Source: VXLM01 sp034421575 (lineage in GTDB: Bacteria; Chloroflexota; Dehalococcoidia; Lucifugimonadales; VXLM01). From it: a stretch of DNA of 50,713 bases. Both the position numbers and the translations under genes were made by a program. The DNA is taken from assembly GCA_034421575.1 (NCBI GenBank), contig DAOUKG010000024.1, positions 1-50,713 on the forward strand, read 5' to 3'. Numbering within the stretch: the stretch's first letter is position 1; the number at the start of each line of letters is the position of its first letter. Shown here piece after piece: positions 16,301 through 23,795 of the stretch. The notes beneath the pieces were generated by a model, which had not been told where the DNA came from, searched no databases, and saw nothing but the letters and a program-made list of their open reading frames with translations.

Positions 16301-16359
16301 CCAACAGGGTAGAGGCCGTCATGTACGCCTCAAGACAAGGACTAGTCGAAGACAAGTAG
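13309..16359 (+). CDS. Large ATPase-TPR-LuxR transcriptional regulator
   Basis: A 1016-residue signal-transduction ATPase. N-terminal AAA/STAND module: FVGRQAELARV, Walker A GEPGIGKT (51-58), Walker B LLIVLDNLHW (166-175), and the TEGNSFFVTELVRLL motif typical of this class. A long helical TPR-like middle (about 420-940) probably senses a ligand or partner. The C-terminal LuxR/GerE helix-turn-helix is LTRREVEVLRVLAQGKTNPQIGEELFISLNTVTRHL and ends MYASRQGLVEDK. The start is uncertain: TTG 13309 has no Shine-Dalgarno and a very short leader; ATG 13354 (MPDETPFVGRQ) is a good alternative. Targets and inducer are unknown; its gene stands alone. Confidence 0.92.
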   Translation: MPEHLVTVHTQTYAQMPDETPFVGRQAELARVRSHLDAALEGSGRIVMLAGEPGIGKTRTALELERYAVDRGFHVLWGHSYEEEGAPPYWTWVQPIRSYVESAAPDRLRDEMREGALEISEIVPEVRDLIPEHPDILVGEAPEQARFRLFDAVTSFFLRASSHCPLLIVLDNLHWGHHSSLLLLNFLASAIDDHRILIVGTYRDEDITRGHPLIRALGDLNRLDHFDRLILRGLTAADIGELIPETCEAHAHGRLAEMIHLHTEGNSFFVTELVRLLYQEGVLHGNASQAETLLRDRVPAGVREVIGRHLDRLSDPCSSALSIASVIGREFSLEQLLALPSESYTDMGLTGNSAQVMDAVDEAIASRLIEEVDHAAGRFRFVHALIRRTLSAELSTTTKIRLHARIAETFERLYANGANGRLGELVRHFSEAEALLGSDKLITYLILAGEQALSTYAYEEALAYFRQALAAMEESETDGRLASILFGLGRSQVATAQRHEMQDAVETLTRAFDCYEKTGDVEMALQVAEYPVMATTGITGITHLLSLALDMAGPDSHRSGRLWGRYIRAAALERGDYEEADDAYRRAVEIARRESDIALEVHASADAGSVDGYYLELTQGLEKCLRAIDLADRVRRPDLEATALNWAATILLITGRPVRARHYAEACLANAEKLRDGYRIAGAIDNLEDLARLEGNWDLARELSDHGLRITPRDGRLLAFRAVLEYDSGADDQGNVFLERLIEAIEDREIGPTLLNTCAALCLPVITEITGRNAHADLARLAAERVMGSPEAPRGLLLSARAGRALNVLAHRDVDAAANLYERLLPYSGIMVYGGVTAVDRILGLLAGLTGNVDRAGSHFTAAAKLCHRAGYRPEYAWNAYSWAAVLSGAYADTTVKKSRPDANGTERALSLLDEALDIAHELGMGPLATKSSDLIESIRSRATRVVEYPDGLTRREVEVLRVLAQGKTNPQIGEELFISLNTVTRHLSHIFDKTGATNRVEAVMYASRQGLVEDK

Positions 16360-16430
16360 AGAGATTCCGATACGTCTATCTGAGAAAGGCGCTAGCTGGT
16401 ATTCTGCGACTCGAAGGTCGAGGTGACCGG

Positions 16431-17807
16431 ATGACTCGAGCAATTGCCGTTGCCTTGCTGGTACTCGGACTCGCCGGATTTGCCCTCGCTGCGTTCGACA
16501 ATGAGGCGGATGCAGCGTCGCGGAAGGCTTTCTACGTCAAGATCGATGGTCCCATCATGCCCCTGACTGAGCGCTTCCTTGCTCGCGCAATCAACGAGGC
16601 TGCTGAAAGCGGGGCTGAGATGCTCGTGGTCGGACTGGATACCCCCGGAGGCTTGCTGAATACGACCAAGAGCATGGTCGACACCATTCTCGACGCCCCA
16701 GTGCCCGTGGTCGTCTTTGTCTCTCCTCCCGGGTCGAGGGCGGCCTCCGCCGGTACCTTCATTACCTCCGCCGGCCACATCGCTGCGATGAGTCCGAGTA
16801 CCAATATCGGGGCCGCTTCTCCCGTCGCAGAGGGCGGTCAGCGACTCTTGCCGCAGGATCGCGCCTCCGCCTACCGGAACATTGACCTCTTGATCGACAA
16901 GATTGCGGAACGACGGGGCAGGGACAAAGACGCTTTGACGGCAACCGTCCAAGTAGCCGCGTCGTACTCAGCGGACGAGGCGGTCGCCGCAGGAATAGTC
17001 GACCTCGTCGCGCAAGATGTCGACTACCTCCTCAAGCAGATAGACGGTTGGAGCGTCCAGGTAAGTGGTCGCGACAAGACCTTGAACACGGCGGATATCG
17101 CCCTTGTCAAAATCGACAAGACCGTCCTTGAACATTTCCTTGGCTTCATTTCCGATCCCAATATCGCGTTCATGTTTATGGTGGCGGGATTCCTCGCCTT
17201 GTGGTTGGAGTTCATCGCGCCGGGCGCCTTGGCCTTTGCCCCCGGCATTACCGGTGTGGTCTTATGGGCCCTGGCGATCGTGGCGCTCGGCAACCTGCCC
17301 GTGAGCTTTGTCGGTATCGCTCTTCTGGTGCTTGCCGCCGTGCTGTTCTTCGTCGAAACTCAGATGCCGGGGATTGGGTACTTCGGCGCGGCGGGCGCGG
17401 TCGCTCTTCTCCTGGGAGGTCTGCTCCTGTTCGGCAACTTCACCCGTCCGGACATTCAGCCTCCCTCCTTCGATCCTCCCACGATTCGGGTGAACCTGTA
17501 CCTCGTACTCGCCATTGCAATTGGCGTGTTCGTACTCTGGCTGCTGGTTCTTCAGGACATCCTGAGGTCTCAAAAGACCGACACGACCGTCTCGACCACG
17601 CCCGATTCGCTCATAGGACTTACCGCCGTAGCTGCTACGGCTCTCTCGCCCAGGGGAACGGTCTCGCTCGCCGGAGAGAAGTGGACTGCCGTGACGTCCG
17701 ACGAGCGACCTGTTGAGCAGGGAACGGAGGTGGAAATCGTCAGGCAAGACGGCTTGGTGCTCACCGTCAGCCAGGTGGAGGCATCGCCTTCCGATTCGAA
17801 GCGCTAG
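16431..17807 (+). CDS. NfeD/ClpP-class membrane serine protease homologue
   Basis: A 458-residue membrane protein with an N-terminal signal-like segment (5-22), a ClpP-type protease domain (33-235), four to five transmembrane helices (about 250-345), a further helix (373-395) and a C-terminal NfeD OB-fold (about 406-452). The oxyanion and nucleophile region is seen in LDTPGGLLNTTKSMVD and GSRAASAGTFI, with Ser106 the likely nucleophile. In the archaeal homologue PH1510 the catalytic lysine lies 41 residues later; here that position is Ala147 with Ser146 beside it, and no lysine is close. Activity is therefore doubtful. The usual slipin/stomatin partner gene is not adjacent. Confidence 0.85.
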   Translation: MTRAIAVALLVLGLAGFALAAFDNEADAASRKAFYVKIDGPIMPLTERFLARAINEAAESGAEMLVVGLDTPGGLLNTTKSMVDTILDAPVPVVVFVSPPGSRAASAGTFITSAGHIAAMSPSTNIGAASPVAEGGQRLLPQDRASAYRNIDLLIDKIAERRGRDKDALTATVQVAASYSADEAVAAGIVDLVAQDVDYLLKQIDGWSVQVSGRDKTLNTADIALVKIDKTVLEHFLGFISDPNIAFMFMVAGFLALWLEFIAPGALAFAPGITGVVLWALAIVALGNLPVSFVGIALLVLAAVLFFVETQMPGIGYFGAAGAVALLLGGLLLFGNFTRPDIQPPSFDPPTIRVNLYLVLAIAIGVFVLWLLVLQDILRSQKTDTTVSTTPDSLIGLTAVAATALSPRGTVSLAGEKWTAVTSDERPVEQGTEVEIVRQDGLVLTVSQVEASPSDSKR

Positions 17808-17822
17808 ACGAATAAAGCGGTG

Positions 17823-19403
17823 TCAACTCCGTGGCGCGATAGACGGCGCGCCCAGCCCCTCAGGCCGTTCGAACTCCTTGTATCGCACCCACATCTCCAC
17901 ACCGTTGAGGCTGCGCGTGAAACCGGCCCGCTTCTCAAACTCCCTGCACTCGATCTCGATGACGTTCTCGCCCTGAACGACGACTGACGGATCGAGCTTC
18001 CATCGGAACCAGTGGACCGACGCGCCCGGCGGGGCCTTGATCTCACCCCTGTGCCATCCCGGTATGCGTGGCATGTGCATCGCCCGCTCATCGGTGATCT
18101 CTGCGTCCTCCCGCGCGAGGGGCATCCCGTTGAACCGGAAGTCGATATCGTCCTCGATGCAGAAGTAGGTGAACCTCAGGCAAAGCACAGGTCGCCGAAT
18201 CTCGCGCTCGGAACATGCCGCTGCAATGTCGTCTGCCACATGAATGGAGACGGTCGTCGTCTCGCCTTCCGTGAGTTCGACGGGCAACTGCCGGTCCGCT
18301 TCCACTGCAACCCCCGACGCTTTCGATTCCCTCGGCTGGAGAATGTACCGCTTGTTGCGCCGCGACATCGCCTGAGGCAGCGCCGCTTCCCGCAGGATCC
18401 GGTACTGCCGGTCGCCGAATGGCCATGGCAAGTATCCCAGGTACAGTCCTGCGAATCCTTGGACTTCGAGGCTCTGGGATAGCGCGCGGTACATCTCCAC
18501 GTGCGGTTCGAGCGTACGCTCGTCGTAGACCGCTCGTGGAGGCCGTATGTACGCCGCCGCCCCCGCTTCGTTCGCGGCGTCTGCCATCCACCGGGCATCG
18601 GGCAGGTTCGTGTCCATCAAGAACTCCGGCACCTGGCCCACGACCATGTCTACGCTTCCGTCCTGGAGCCACGCCTCGACATCCAACCCGACACCGAGGT
18701 TGTCCTCGCGCCGGTGAAACACCCGCGCCATGATCGGAATATCCCGGCCCTGCCGCTCCCCGATCTCATCCACCGTTTGCCGGACCCTTCCCACGAACTC
18801 GTTCATGGTCGAAATGCCCGCGTCCACCTCATCCAGACGAAAGTACACCGGGCTGAACATGAAATCGAGCTCGATGCCGTCCGCCCCGTAGTCTTCCACC
18901 ATCTCCCGGATCAGCGCCAGCTTGTCTTCGTGTACCAGTTGATTGGTGAAGTCGTACGCCCACCTGTCAGGGTTGTCCTCCGGTCCGCCGAAACAGACGT
19001 CCTCGCCATGCCGCCACTTGAGCCAGCCGCAGCGCTGGGTGCCCTGAGGGTTTGTCGACTGAAGTCTCAGGCTTGGGAAGAAGCGCAGCCCGTTGGCCCT
19101 GGCATACGAGATCGACTCCTCTATCTGATCCGTGCCCATCTTCGCGGCGTCCTCGACCATCCGCATGATCCGCCAGTCGATGTAGTTCTCCCACACCTCC
19201 TTGGCCTCACCGATGGTGCGTCCTACCTTGCTCTGATGGAAATAGACGTCGCCGTAGCCCATACCCATCACCAGTAGATCGACGCCCGTCCCAAGCACCT
19301 CGTCCACCGGCCATCGGAGCTTGCTCATCGTCAGGGGCGGTTCGACCCGCTTCCCATGAAAGTGGTGAGCGTCGTTGTAGTAGACCAGTCGCGGAGCATC
19401 CAT
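17823..19403 (-). CDS. Putative glycosidase-like (beta/alpha)8-barrel protein with C-terminal beta domain
   Basis: A 526-residue protein with no signal peptide. The N-terminal 350 residues look like a hydrolase barrel: VDLLVMGMGYGDVYFH early, YGADGIELDFMFSP at about 200 with acidic residues at a strand end as in glycosidase-like families, PIMARVF, and FAGLYLGYLPWPFGD. The remaining part (about 375-510) reads as a beta-sandwich: TVSIHVADDI, LCLRFTYFCIEDDIDFRFNGMPL and NVIEIECREFEKRAGF. I cannot name a characterised family; hypothetical glycosyl-hydrolase-like proteins share this layout. It converges on the NfeD gene with 15 bases between stops. A cytosolic carbohydrate-processing role is inference. 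Confidence 0.72.
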   Translation of the reverse strand: MDAPRLVYYNDAHHFHGKRVEPPLTMSKLRWPVDEVLGTGVDLLVMGMGYGDVYFHQSKVGRTIGEAKEVWENYIDWRIMRMVEDAAKMGTDQIEESISYARANGLRFFPSLRLQSTNPQGTQRCGWLKWRHGEDVCFGGPEDNPDRWAYDFTNQLVHEDKLALIREMVEDYGADGIELDFMFSPVYFRLDEVDAGISTMNEFVGRVRQTVDEIGERQGRDIPIMARVFHRREDNLGVGLDVEAWLQDGSVDMVVGQVPEFLMDTNLPDARWMADAANEAGAAAYIRPPRAVYDERTLEPHVEMYRALSQSLEVQGFAGLYLGYLPWPFGDRQYRILREAALPQAMSRRNKRYILQPRESKASGVAVEADRQLPVELTEGETTTVSIHVADDIAAACSEREIRRPVLCLRFTYFCIEDDIDFRFNGMPLAREDAEITDERAMHMPRIPGWHRGEIKAPPGASVHWFRWKLDPSVVVQGENVIEIECREFEKRAGFTRSLNGVEMWVRYKEFERPEGLGAPSIAPRS

Positions 19404-19458
19404 CAGCGCCTCCCGCCCGACGTAGTTCGTGCTCCGTTAGGGTATCACTCTCCGCCGA

Positions 19459-19488
19459 TTGACGGCCTAAAGCCTCGCCCAATATAAT
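19459..19488 (+). promoter_or_regulatory. Promoter of rsfS
   Basis: TTGACG (19459-19464), 18-base spacer, perfect TATAAT (19483-19488). The RNA would start near 19495, only about 14 bases before the GTG start codon. Confidence 0.7.
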
Positions 19489-19508
19489 GCGCAACCTATC
19501 TCGGAGGT

Positions 19509-19862
19509 GTGCCTATCCTCGATCCTGCCGAAAACGCGCGGCTGGCCGTCGAAGTTGCCGACGACCACATGGCGTCCGACATCACCATGTTGGATGTGCG
19601 AGAGGTGTGCGACTTCGCCGACTTCTTCGTACTCATGACGGCTGAGTCGACTCGACAGATCAACACCCTCGTCGAGGAGATCGAGGGCGCGCTGAAGGGC
19701 AGAGGCACCCGCATTCACCACCGTGAAGGCACCTCCGGTGGAGGCTGGGTACTGCTCGACTTCAGCGACGTGATCGTCCACATCTTCCGCGCCGAAGACC
19801 GTGAGTTCTACCGGCTCGAAGCCGCCTGGAAAGGGGCAGTGGAGACGGTCAGGATTCAATGA
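19509..19862 (+). CDS. rsfS: Ribosomal silencing factor RsfS
   Basis: A 117-residue protein that binds ribosomal protein L14 and blocks subunit joining when growth slows. Diagnostic blocks are ITMLDVREVCDFADFFVLMT, HHREGTSGGGWVLLDFSDVIVHIF and REFYRLEAAW. Start: GTG 19509 keeps the needed N-terminal helix (PAENARLAVEVADDH), but GGAGG ends only one base before it, an unusually tight spacing. The 3-prime end overlaps the convergent ndk gene by 14 bases. Confidence 0.92.
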   Translation: MPILDPAENARLAVEVADDHMASDITMLDVREVCDFADFFVLMTAESTRQINTLVEEIEGALKGRGTRIHHREGTSGGGWVLLDFSDVIVHIFRAEDREFYRLEAAWKGAVETVRIQ

Positions 19863-20301
19863 CCCAGGCGTCCAGCCCACGCTCGTAATCGAGCACCTCG
19901 TCCGGCGAGAAGAACAGCCCTATCTCGCGTTCCGCCGACTCGTCCGAATCAGAGCCGTGCACGAGGTTCATCCCGATCGTCATGCCGTAGTCGCCGCGGA
20001 CCGTTCCCGGAGGAGAATCGGCAGGGTTGGTGCTTCCCATCGTGGCGCGGACGAGCTGTACCGCGCTCTCGCCCTCCAGCACCATGGCCACCAGCGGACC
20101 CGAGGTGATGAACTGCACGAGGTCGGCAAAGAAGGGCTTGCCCTCGTGCTCACCGTAATGCCGGTGAGCAAGCTCCTCGGTGACCTGCATAAGTTTCATT
20201 CCCGCAATCTTGAGACCACGCCCCTCAAGACGCGTGATGATGTCTCCAACGAGTGCCCGCTGTACCGAGTCGGGCTTGAGTAATACGAGTGTCCTGCTCA
20301 T
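19849..20301 (-). CDS. ndk: Nucleoside diphosphate kinase
   Basis: Transfers the gamma phosphate of ATP to nucleoside diphosphates through a phosphohistidine. The protein starts MSRTLVLLKPDSVQRALVGDI, and the catalytic histidine is His115 in NLVHGSDS, with the usual Ser after it. The tail (EIGLFFSPDEVLDYE) is canonical; 150 residues is the normal length. The ATG overlaps the tsaB stop codon (ATGA), so it is the last gene of tsaE-tsaB-ndk. Its 3-prime end overlaps rsfS on the other strand. Confidence 0.97.
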   Translation of the reverse strand: MSRTLVLLKPDSVQRALVGDIITRLEGRGLKIAGMKLMQVTEELAHRHYGEHEGKPFFADLVQFITSGPLVAMVLEGESAVQLVRATMGSTNPADSPPGTVRGDYGMTIGMNLVHGSDSDESAEREIGLFFSPDEVLDYERGLDAWVIES

Positions 20302-20975
20302 TTCTTCCTTCGTTCCCTTGCTTGTTTGGCTTTCTCGAACTGCGCGCTGTGCATATAGATGGGTTCCAATAGGTCCGGATTGTCCGCCTTCCCCGCGCGC
20401 AGTCGCTCATAAGCGAGCTTGGCGAGTGCGGATGCGGTCCGGGTCGGCGCGGGCGCTTCGATGACGGTTGCCCGGGACCCCACGAGGTCTCTCACGGCTC
20501 CCGCCTCTTCGCCGCATACGATTGTACCCTCACGCAGCGCTCCTTCCAACAATTCTCGCTCGACGATGCGGTAGTCTCCATCTTGGGACAACGTACTGTC
20601 ATACGTGCCGAGGTAGACCTTCGACCGCCCGGCTCCGATCACCGCCGCCAAGCGACCTTCCAAGCCCCGATACGGCACGGCCTCGACGTCCAGCGTGTTG
20701 ACCCCCACGAGTGGCACGTCTCGCGCCATCGCGAGAGACTTGGCTACCGACAGCCCGACGCGCAGGGCGCTGAATCCGCCAGGCCCTACCGCCGCGAACA
20801 CAGCCGTAACGTCGTCCATCACAACGCCGGCGTGCTCCATCACCCGCTGGAGTGCAGGCGCCAGTTCAACCGAGTGGTTTCGCTCTGATCGCCACGCGAG
20901 CTCGGCCAAGATGCGTCCCTCGTCGGAAACGCCCACGGAGGCGTAGCGGGTCGATGTGTCGATGCAGAGTTCCAC
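20298..20975 (-). CDS. tsaB: tRNA threonylcarbamoyladenosine biosynthesis protein TsaB
   Basis: An ASKHA-fold partner of TsaD in making t6A37 on tRNA. Opening LCIDTSTRYASVGVSDEG and the block VFAAVGPGGFSALRVGLSVAKSLA are diagnostic. At 225 residues it is of normal length with a GTG start. It follows tsaE by eight bases and overlaps ndk by four. tsaD and tsaC are not in the window. Confidence 0.94.
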   Translation of the reverse strand: MELCIDTSTRYASVGVSDEGRILAELAWRSERNHSVELAPALQRVMEHAGVVMDDVTAVFAAVGPGGFSALRVGLSVAKSLAMARDVPLVGVNTLDVEAVPYRGLEGRLAAVIGAGRSKVYLGTYDSTLSQDGDYRIVERELLEGALREGTIVCGEEAGAVRDLVGSRATVIEAPAPTRTASALAKLAYERLRAGKADNPDLLEPIYMHSAQFEKAKQARERRKK

Positions 20976-20983
20976 GACCGTTC

Positions 20984-21457
20984 CTATCGACCGCCTTCCA
21001 ACTGACGCACCGCTTCGAGCACACCTGCGTGCCTATCGTTGACGGTTGCAAGACTCAGGCGACGCTCACATTCAGAGAGCAATTCAAGCTCAATACAAAG
21101 CGCATCATCAGGAAAGATTCCGGGCACGTTGTCAGCCCACTCCACGACAGTCAAGCCGTCACCTTCAACATACTCTTCGATCCCCAGCGCTTCGGCCTGT
21201 TCTACAGTGCCTATGCGATACAGGTCCATGTGGTAGAGAGGCATTCGCCCTTGGTACTCCGATATGAGGACGAACGTGGGACTGCGAGCCAGGTCCTCTG
21301 AGCCGAGTCCGTTGAGAATGCCCTGCGTCAGACACGTCTTGCCCGTCCCAAGCTCACCCGTCAAGAGCACCACATCGCCCGCCGATGCGCGCTCTCCAAC
21401 GATACGTCCAATCGCGCGCGTTTCTTCGGGACTTCTGGAAATGATCTGAGCTTCCAA
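20984..21457 (-). CDS. tsaE: tRNA threonylcarbamoyladenosine biosynthesis ATPase TsaE
   Basis: The ATPase of the bacterial t6A complex, 157 residues. Walker A is GELGTGKT (34-41), followed by the family blocks SPTFVLISEYQGRMPLYHMDLYR and VVEWADNVPGIFPDD. It is first in tsaE-tsaB-ndk. A TATAAT on the minus strand (21517-21512) with a weak -35 could be its -10 element; a small inverted repeat (GGAG / CTCC) lies between it and the gene. Confidence 0.95.
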   Translation of the reverse strand: MEAQIISRSPEETRAIGRIVGERASAGDVVLLTGELGTGKTCLTQGILNGLGSEDLARSPTFVLISEYQGRMPLYHMDLYRIGTVEQAEALGIEEYVEGDGLTVVEWADNVPGIFPDDALCIELELLSECERRLSLATVNDRHAGVLEAVRQLEGGR

Positions 21458-21619
21458 TGTGACGTCTGAGGAGGCTTCTCTTCGAGCCTGCCGGAGTAAT
21501 TTGCTCCTACGATTATACCCGGAGGAGCGCCGTGAGGCGCCACACAGTCTCTGGTCACATTAGCCGGCCTTGCCGGTCGAACCCGGCAATAACACCCTTC
21601 ATAACCTTCGATGGAGCGC

Positions 21620-21638
21620 CCATGACCATGTATCATGG
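21620..21638. promoter_or_regulatory. Palindrome at the 5-prime end of the metallophosphoesterase gene
   Basis: CCATGA, seven bases, TCATGG: perfect 6-bp arms. It lies 30 bases before the preferred TTG start, so it may be an operator or an RNA hairpin controlling that gene. No factor is assigned. Confidence 0.35.
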
Positions 21639-21667
21639 ATATAGGCATCTCCAATCAAGGCGGACAT

Positions 21668-22399
21668 TTGCGCGCGCTCATAGTCTCCGACGTGCACTCA
21701 AATCTCGAAGCATTCAAGAGCGTGATCGCACACGCCGGTGAAGTGGAGGGCTTTGATCAGATTTGGCTATTGGGAGATCTTGTAGGATACGGTCCTGATC
21801 CCTCCGGCTGCATCGATCTCTTGCGACAGTTCGACCACGTCTCCGTTGCGGGGAACCACGATCTGGCTGTCGTTGGGAAAATCGGCCTCGAACGATTTAA
21901 CACGCACGCAGCCGCCGCGGCCGAATGGACGCAGGGGCAGTTGTCCGAAGAGGACGCCGATTTCCTGGCCGAATTGCCGATCCGCTGCGAGTTGCACGAC
22001 TTTACCCTCGTCCACGGCAGCCTGCGAGACCCCGTGTGGGAATACGTCCTCAGCGCATCCGTGGCGTCCGACAGCTTCTCCCGCTTGGAAACCAAGCGCT
22101 GCCTCGTCGGGCACTCTCACATTCCATTCATCTGCATACCGAAGGGCAAGAGCGCGCAGTTCTTCGATTTCCCCGTAGACCTGCTCGTTGAACTTGGAGA
22201 TGATCGCGTGATTATCAACCCCGGCAGCGTAGGACAACCGAGAGACGGTCTCCCCACCGCGAGCTACGCGATATTCAATTCGGAGCAGCAGGCTATCACC
22301 CATTACCGCACCGAGTACGATATCGACACCACCCAACGCCGTATGGTCGAGCACGACCTTCCCCGGTACCTCATCGATCGGCTGCCGCGCGGACGATAA
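21668..22399 (+). CDS. Metallophosphoesterase (YfcE/MJ0936-like)
   Basis: A 243-residue two-metal phosphoesterase. All metal motifs are present: DVHSN near the start, GDLVGYGPDP, GNHD, HGS and GHSH. Small members hydrolyse phosphodiesters or dinucleotides. The TTG at 21668 (LRALIVSDVH) has AAGGCGG four bases upstream and fits the family N-terminus; an in-frame ATG at 21635 lies inside a palindrome and would add 11 residues. The C-terminal residues after GSVGQPRDG form the expected last strands plus a short tail. Substrate unknown. Confidence 0.88.
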   Translation: MRALIVSDVHSNLEAFKSVIAHAGEVEGFDQIWLLGDLVGYGPDPSGCIDLLRQFDHVSVAGNHDLAVVGKIGLERFNTHAAAAAEWTQGQLSEEDADFLAELPIRCELHDFTLVHGSLRDPVWEYVLSASVASDSFSRLETKRCLVGHSHIPFICIPKGKSAQFFDFPVDLLVELGDDRVIINPGSVGQPRDGLPTASYAIFNSEQQAITHYRTEYDIDTTQRRMVEHDLPRYLIDRLPRGR

Positions 22400-22454
22400 C
22401 GAGGCGCTGCACCTACAGTCATGCACTACCTAACAATCTCACCCCGGAGGCAAC

Positions 22455-23147
22455 GTGGAAGCAAAGCAGTTTGAAGGCAGCGCGCTGCGTGCGCTGATAG
22501 TCGAGCCGGACGACTACGATCCCAGTCGAGAGTACCCACTCATAATTCTCATGCACGGCTTCGGGTCGAACATGGCGGACCTCGCGAATCTTACTCCCGC
22601 GATCAACCGATCCGACTTCCTCTACGCGTGTCCCAACGCACCCATCGCCTTTGATCTAGGAATGGGACAGGCCGGCTATGCTTGGGCCAACCTCTACGGA
22701 AATACCTACGACCAGGAAGCCCTGGAGTCCGAGGACAAATTCATGAGCTTTCTGGAAGAAGTGGAGGCGACCTACCGGATACTACAGGATAAGCGCATTA
22801 TGGGCGGATTCTCGCAGGGTGGGATGATGGCGTATCAAATGGGGTTGCCCCTCCCTGACCGCTTTGCCGGCGTCTTCGCCCTGAGCTCAACGGTGAAGAG
22901 CCCCGATCTCATCCAACCCCGACTGCCGGAGCACCGCAATCAACCCATCTTTGTGGCGCACGGCACAGCCGACATGGTAGCCCCGATTCAGTCGGGCAGG
23001 GGATCGAGAGACCTTCTGCAGAAGTGGGGATTCTCACCCCAATACCACGAGTACGAGGGCATGGCCCACGAGATCCGGCAAGAAGTCATCGACGACTTCG
23101 TCGGCTGGCTGAACCGTCTGATGCAGCCGGAGGCCGCTAAGGGCTAG
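22455..23147 (+). CDS. Alpha/beta hydrolase of the phospholipase/carboxylesterase family
   Basis: A 230-residue soluble esterase. The nucleophile elbow is GGFSQGG (Ser120); the acid is Asp173 in GTADMVAP and the base His205 in EGMAHEI. MHGFGSN (about 33-39) supplies the oxyanion hole. This matches the short carboxylesterase/acyl-protein-thioesterase group. The GTG start is supported by GGAGG six bases upstream. It converges on the last gene of the formate dehydrogenase operon, overlapping by four bases. Natural ester unknown. Confidence 0.88.
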   Translation: MEAKQFEGSALRALIVEPDDYDPSREYPLIILMHGFGSNMADLANLTPAINRSDFLYACPNAPIAFDLGMGQAGYAWANLYGNTYDQEALESEDKFMSFLEEVEATYRILQDKRIMGGFSQGGMMAYQMGLPLPDRFAGVFALSSTVKSPDLIQPRLPEHRNQPIFVAHGTADMVAPIQSGRGSRDLLQKWGFSPQYHEYEGMAHEIRQEVIDDFVGWLNRLMQPEAAKG

Positions 23148-23785
23148 CCGTCCATCTCCTCGCCGGTCGGAGGTGATGTTGCCCGCATCTGGTCCTCGAC
23201 CCACCGTCGGTACTCGTCCAGGCTCGGCGGCGAGACATAGAATACCTGCACGTCGACCGGGAACTGCACCCGTTGGTCCTGCCCGATGAAGAGCGCGCCT
23301 ACCTCGTTCTCGCCAAGCGTCGTGTCGATCCTGTTGGCGATATACTCGTACCGGAGCTTTGTCGATTCCTGGTAGCCGTCCGACGCCAGCTTGAGCACCT
23401 TTTCGCTCATGAGCCCCATCGTGAGGCAACGCTGCCAGTCTGTGCTCTCCTCCAGCAGGGCGCGGTCTTCGGTCGCCTCCATCGTCGCACCGGAACGGCA
23501 CAGCGTCCGCACGAATCCGCTCACCGCCGGGTTCATGTCGTCCAGTGCCTTCAGCCCCCCGTCGTCACTGGAGTCTATTGCCTCGTGGTAGACGTGCTTG
23601 ATGCTCCCAAGCCGCCGTTCCATGTTTTCGATATGCTCCCTCGCCTCGGACCAATACCTGTCGACGATCTTCTGCCCCTCTTCGGGCAGTCCCGGAAAGG
23701 CGACGATCAGAGGCACGAGCAGGAGTTTCCGGTCTTCCCGGAATCGTTCGGCCTCCGGTTTGGGCAACTGTCCGATGGTGGTCAT
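23144..23785 (-). CDS. Uncharacterised protein, last gene of the formate dehydrogenase operon
   Basis: A 213-residue soluble, helix-rich protein with no signal or membrane segment. I do not recognise the family. Segments that look conserved are PLIVAFPGLPEEGQKIVDRYW, MNPAVSGFVRTLCRSGATMEA and ALFIGQDQRVQFPVDVQVFYV. Only two cysteines occur, so an FdhE-like rubredoxin fold is unlikely, and it lacks FdhD motifs. It begins ten bases after the fdhA-like stop codon on the same strand, so it is almost certainly co-transcribed with the three dehydrogenase subunits. A maturation or accessory role is inference from position. The end overlaps the convergent esterase by four bases. Confidence 0.72.
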   Translation of the reverse strand: MTTIGQLPKPEAERFREDRKLLLVPLIVAFPGLPEEGQKIVDRYWSEAREHIENMERRLGSIKHVYHEAIDSSDDGGLKALDDMNPAVSGFVRTLCRSGATMEATEDRALLEESTDWQRCLTMGLMSEKVLKLASDGYQESTKLRYEYIANRIDTTLGENEVGALFIGQDQRVQFPVDVQVFYVSPPSLDEYRRWVEDQMRATSPPTGEEMDG

Positions 23786-23795
23786 GGCAGTCCAG

